This document shows positions 61,167 to 64,000 of a stretch of 64,000 bases of DNA, piece after piece (positions within the stretch are counted from its first letter, which is position 1; each line of letters begins with the position of its first letter). The translations under genes were made by a program, and so were the position numbers. The notes beneath the pieces were generated by a model. That model was not told the origin of the DNA. It saw only the letters and a list, made by a program, of their open reading frames with translations, and ran no database searches. Source of the DNA: Microglena sp. YARC (taxonomy: Eukaryota > Chlorophyta > Chlorophyceae > Chlamydomonadales > Chlamydomonadaceae); the NCBI GenBank assembly GCA_022414725.1, contig CM039462.1:94293457-94357456 (forward strand), given 5' to 3'.

Positions 61167-63277
61167 ATGGAAACTACTATGCCGGTGGTGAGTGAGTGTG
61201 CGTGCGCGCGTGTTTTCCCAGCTACTGACGACTCCCCCTGTTGTGTTTTCCCAGCTTTTGATTTTGTTGGGGCACTGATTTCACTGTTTGCAATGCTTTT
61301 CTTGCTGGCGCAGATCGTCCCTGACGTTATCGACCTGACATGCTTGTCGTCTTCGGATGAAGAGGACTCCTCCTTCTCCCCATCGGAGGCATTGGATACT
61401 TGCGACTCCCCCAATGTGGCCGTGAAGCTTGAGAGCATCCCTCGCCCTCCTCCCCTGTCGCCATCCTCCACTGTCTCTACCCCCCCCCCCTCGCCCTCCT
61501 CCCCTGTCGCCATCCTCCACTGTCTCTACCCCCCCCCCTCGCCCTCCTCCCCGGTCGCTCTACTCCTCTTTCTCTACCCCTCCCCCTCGCCCTCATCCCC
61601 AGTCATCGTCGCTGGAAGTCAGCGTGAGTACCTTTGCATTTTCTTACCTTGCTGCTACACTAACTGTACAAGTATTGTCAGTGTCAACCAGTGGTGGGGG
61701 GTGGGGTTATGTGCATGAGAGAGTGTGCTGGGGGCACTGGTTGGCACATTCAGTGAAGCTGGAGAAGACTGAGTATGTGTTTGGTGATGGTAGTGGTGGG
61801 GGGTGGGGTTCTGTGCATGAGAGAGCGTGCTGGGGGCACTGGTTGACACATGCAGTGAAGCTGGAGAAGACTGAGTATGTGTGTGGTGATGGTAGTGGTG
61901 GGGGGTGGGGTTCTGTGCATGAGAGAGCGTGCTGGGGGCACTGGTTGACACATGCAGTGAAGCTGGAGAAGACTGAGTATGTGTGTGGTGATGGTAGTGG
62001 TGGGGGGTGGGGTTATGTACATAATATAGCTTGCACACCACTACCATCACCACACACAGTTTTCAATTCAAGTCAATTCAATTCATTGGGTGCTGCAGGT
62101 GGATACGATTCGACGATCTTGCAAAGGTCGGCACATCAACTGGTTCCAGGATGATTCCAGATATTACGTCCACAGCATTGTAGATGTGAAGATGGTGTTT
62201 GGGAGTTATTGCGTTGGTGTGGTGGAGCCTCGCTACCTGTACATCCCAATGTTCCGAGTAAGTAATGGGCGTTCCTGCCTCCCGGCGGAGTTTTTGAAAT
62301 TTCTAATCAGACTGATTGACCGACATTTCATGTGTGTTTGTGCATTTCATGTGTGTTTGTGCATTTTCATGTGTCAGGGTTCAGATGCAGGAGCCAATAC
62401 ATAGGCTTAGTGTTTGTGCATTTTCATGTGGCAGGGTTCAGATGCAGGAGCCAATACATAGGCTGAGTGTTTGTGCATTTCATGTGTGTTTGTGCATTTT
62501 CATGTGTCAGGGTTCAGATGCAGTAGCCAATACATAGGCTGAGTGTTTGTGCATTTTCATGTGTCAGGGTTCAGATGCAGGAGCCAATACATAGGCTGAG
62601 TGTTTGTGCATTTCATGTGTGTTTGTGCAGTTTCATGCGTCAGGGTTCAGATGCAGTAGCCAATACATAGGCTGAGTGTTTGTGCATTTTCATGTGTCAG
62701 GGTTCAGATGCAGGAGCCAATACGTAGGCTGAGTGTTTGTGCATTTCATGTGTGTTTGTGCATTTTAATGTGTCAGGGTTCAGATGCAGTAGCCAATACA
62801 TAGGCTGAGTGTTTGTGCATTTCATGTGTCAGGGTTCAGATGCAGGAGCCAATACATAGGCTGAGTGTTTGTGCATTTCATGTGTGTTTGTGCATTTTCA
62901 TGTGTCAGGGTTCAGATGCATTAGCCAATACATAGGCTGAGTGTTTGTGCATTTCATGTGTCAGAGTTCAGATGCAGGAGCCAATACATAGGCTGAGTGT
63001 TTGTGCATTTCATGTGTCAGGGTTCAGATGCATAAGCCAATACATAGGCTGAGTGTTTGTGCATTTCATGACTGACTGCATGATTGACACACATTATTCA
63101 CGTTGTGCGCAGGTGCGGTGGAATGACCCTTACACTGCCGAGGACGACACCTGGGAGCCGGTCGACGATCTGCTGGAATTGCAAGTGTTCGCTGCCTTCA
63201 TGCGCAGCGACACCAGGGTGGCGTTCGTGAAGGAGAATGCGGATGCGGTCCAGGGGTGGGAGAGGATCCGTCAATAA
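61167..63277 (+). CDS. Four-exon gene: SUMO-interacting motif, Pro-rich linker, chromodomain
   Basis: Inferred exons: 61167-61187, 61314-61623, 62099-62257 and 63113-63277, with introns GTGAGT..GCGCAG, GTGAGT..CTGCAG and GTAAGT..GCGCAG, all phase 0. Exon 2 begins IVPDVIDLTCLSSSDEEDSS, a classic SUMO-interacting motif (VIDLT plus acidic/Ser tail), then a Pro/Ser-rich linker. Exons 3-4 form a chromodomain: YYVHSIVDVKMVFG, RYLYIPMFRVRWNDPY and DDTWEPVDDLLELQ. Chromodomains bind methylated histone tails, so a nuclear, SUMO-linked chromatin reader is likely. One problem: the SIM frame and the frame entering exon 3 differ, switching at the C10-type run near 61481-61492. Intron 3 holds a transposon-end fragment and a minisatellite. 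Confidence 0.7.
61690..62035. repeat. ~104-bp tandem repeat in intron 2
   Basis: About three and a half units with GTAGTGGTGGGGGGTGGGGT, TGCATGAGAGAG and GAAGCTGGAGAAGACTGAGT. Long open frames on both strands here are repeat artefacts. Confidence 0.92.
62262..62310. mobile_element. Transposon-end fragment within intron 3
   Basis: AATGGGCGTTCCTGCCTCCC then GGCGGAGTTTTTGAAATTTC-TAATCAG matches the end of the 166-bp MITE. It starts four bases after the splice donor GTAAGT begins. No second end is present. Confidence 0.75.
62320..63072. repeat. Intron 3 minisatellite
   Basis: About ten units of GTGTTTGTGCATTTCATGTG, CAGGGTTCAGATGCAGGAGC and CAATACATAGGCTGA, with 57-bp and ~77-bp versions alternating in places. 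Confidence 0.94.
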
Positions 63278-63499
63278 TATTTTGCAACACAACCTGTGTC
63301 CGCACTAGCCCATGTGCGGAGGTCGCGAACGCATGAATATACAGGACCTCAAATGCCGGGCTTCGCCCCTACACGAAACCATTAATATTACAGTCATGAA
63401 ACCATTGATATTACAGTCATGACGATGATTGACGATGATCATTCAGGTATTCAGCCTCTGGGTTTAGACTATGATACCTGAATGATAAAAAATTTGATT

Positions 63500-63830
63500 A
63501 TTGAATTTGTATACACCAAATTTGTTTCATTTAGTTGCAGACACAAAATTTGATTTATTGAGTTTGTATACACAAAATTTGTGTCATTTAGTTGCATACA
63601 CAAAATTTGATTTATTGAGTTTCAGACACCAAATTTGTTTCATTTGGTTGAATACACAAAAATTGATTTATTGAGTTTGTATACACCAAATTTGTTTCAT
63701 TTAGTTGCATACACAAAATTTGATTTATTGAGTTTGTATACACCAAATTTGTTTCATTTAGTTGCATACACAAAATTTGATTTATTGAGTTTGTATACAC
63801 CAAATTGTTTCATTTAGTTGCATACACCGT
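63500..63830. repeat. ~57-bp tandem repeat
   Basis: Six units of CACAAAATTTGATTTATTGA, GTTTGTATACACCAAATTTG and TTTCATTTAGTTGCATA. No gene is seen from 63.28 kb to the right edge. Confidence 0.94.
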
Positions 63831-64000
63831 ATTTATGATTCACAGGATGCGCCAGCCACAATGTAATGTCTAAAGTCATCGATAGCCTCTGATATTGTTC
63901 TTAGTCCCCCCTGACATGCCAACAAGGACTCTTCCACAGTTCGAATACTGCAAATGAAACATGATATCGGACTACTGTCGTCTGTCTTCTGAACGGTTAT

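Noticed and set aside
61655..62053. His/Thr/Pro-rich protein on the minus strand in intron 2
   Set aside because: Translation of a ~104-bp tandem repeat inside an intron with good splice sites.
1..64000. Assignment of the whole window to a giant virus genome
   Set aside because: LRAT, ankyrin and NPDKxW proteins fit, but a spliced chromodomain gene, LINEs with 5' truncation and long satellites fit a nuclear genome better. No capsid, polymerase or other viral hallmark gene is present.

Overview
The window looks like nuclear DNA of a protist or alga, or a giant-virus-like region resident in such a genome; the lineage cannot be named from sequence alone. Evidence for a eukaryotic setting: a four-exon chromodomain gene at 61.2-63.3 kb whose GT..AG junctions all keep phase 0, two copies of a LINE retrotransposon with endonuclease and reverse transcriptase, two Fanzor (eukaryotic TnpB-like) genes, TATA-type promoters, and abundant mini- and microsatellites. 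No rRNA, tRNA, CRISPR array or bacterial operon was seen. Several gene families (F-box/ankyrin arrays, LRAT-like proteins, NPDKxW repeats, a phosphatase stub) are also common in large DNA viruses of protists, so an endogenised viral contribution is possible but unproven.

Layout. 0-3.4 kb: the end of a protein entering from the left, a minisatellite, and a 287-residue unknown protein. 3.6-10.2 kb (block A1): an ankyrin gene, about 31 copies of an 80-bp satellite, a Fanzor remnant and a second repeat array. 11.2-15.0 kb: a trypsin-like protease, a small membrane protein, an LRAT-like protein, a frameshifted small protein and a short ankyrin protein. 15.6-21.2 kb: two tandemly duplicated ankyrin genes (19 and 11 repeats), a phosphatase stub and an LRAT-like gene. 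21.5-24.7 kb: pseudogenes and a MITE. 24.7-29.0 kb (block A2): a decayed copy of block A1. 30.2-32.8 kb: a decayed mariner/IS630-type transposase plus Fanzor. 34.2-41.9 kb: a second LRAT gene split at a TA by a 7.25-kb mariner-like insertion that carries another Fanzor and a nested LINE. 42-48.9 kb: small genes, including a duplicated membrane/charged-repeat protein, an ankyrin protein and a J-domain protein. 48.86-56.87 kb: an 8.0-kb terminal-inverted-repeat element with a spliced transposase-like gene and hairpin-repeat arrays. 56.9-61.0 kb: a third partial copy of block A, interrupted by a second, 5'-truncated LINE. 61.2-63.3 kb: the SUMO-interacting-motif/chromodomain gene.

The dominant theme is mobile-element turnover. 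TA-targeting elements, a second TIR family with its MITE, LINEs and segmental duplication have fragmented and shuffled a small set of gene families. Many reading frames are broken at homopolymers (T7, C10, G4), so some apparent pseudogenes could be assembly or base-calling errors. The best-supported structure is the nested insertion at 34.2-41.5 kb: precise loss of the insert would leave the LRAT reading frame continuous, and an uninterrupted paralogue is present at 20.7-21.2 kb.
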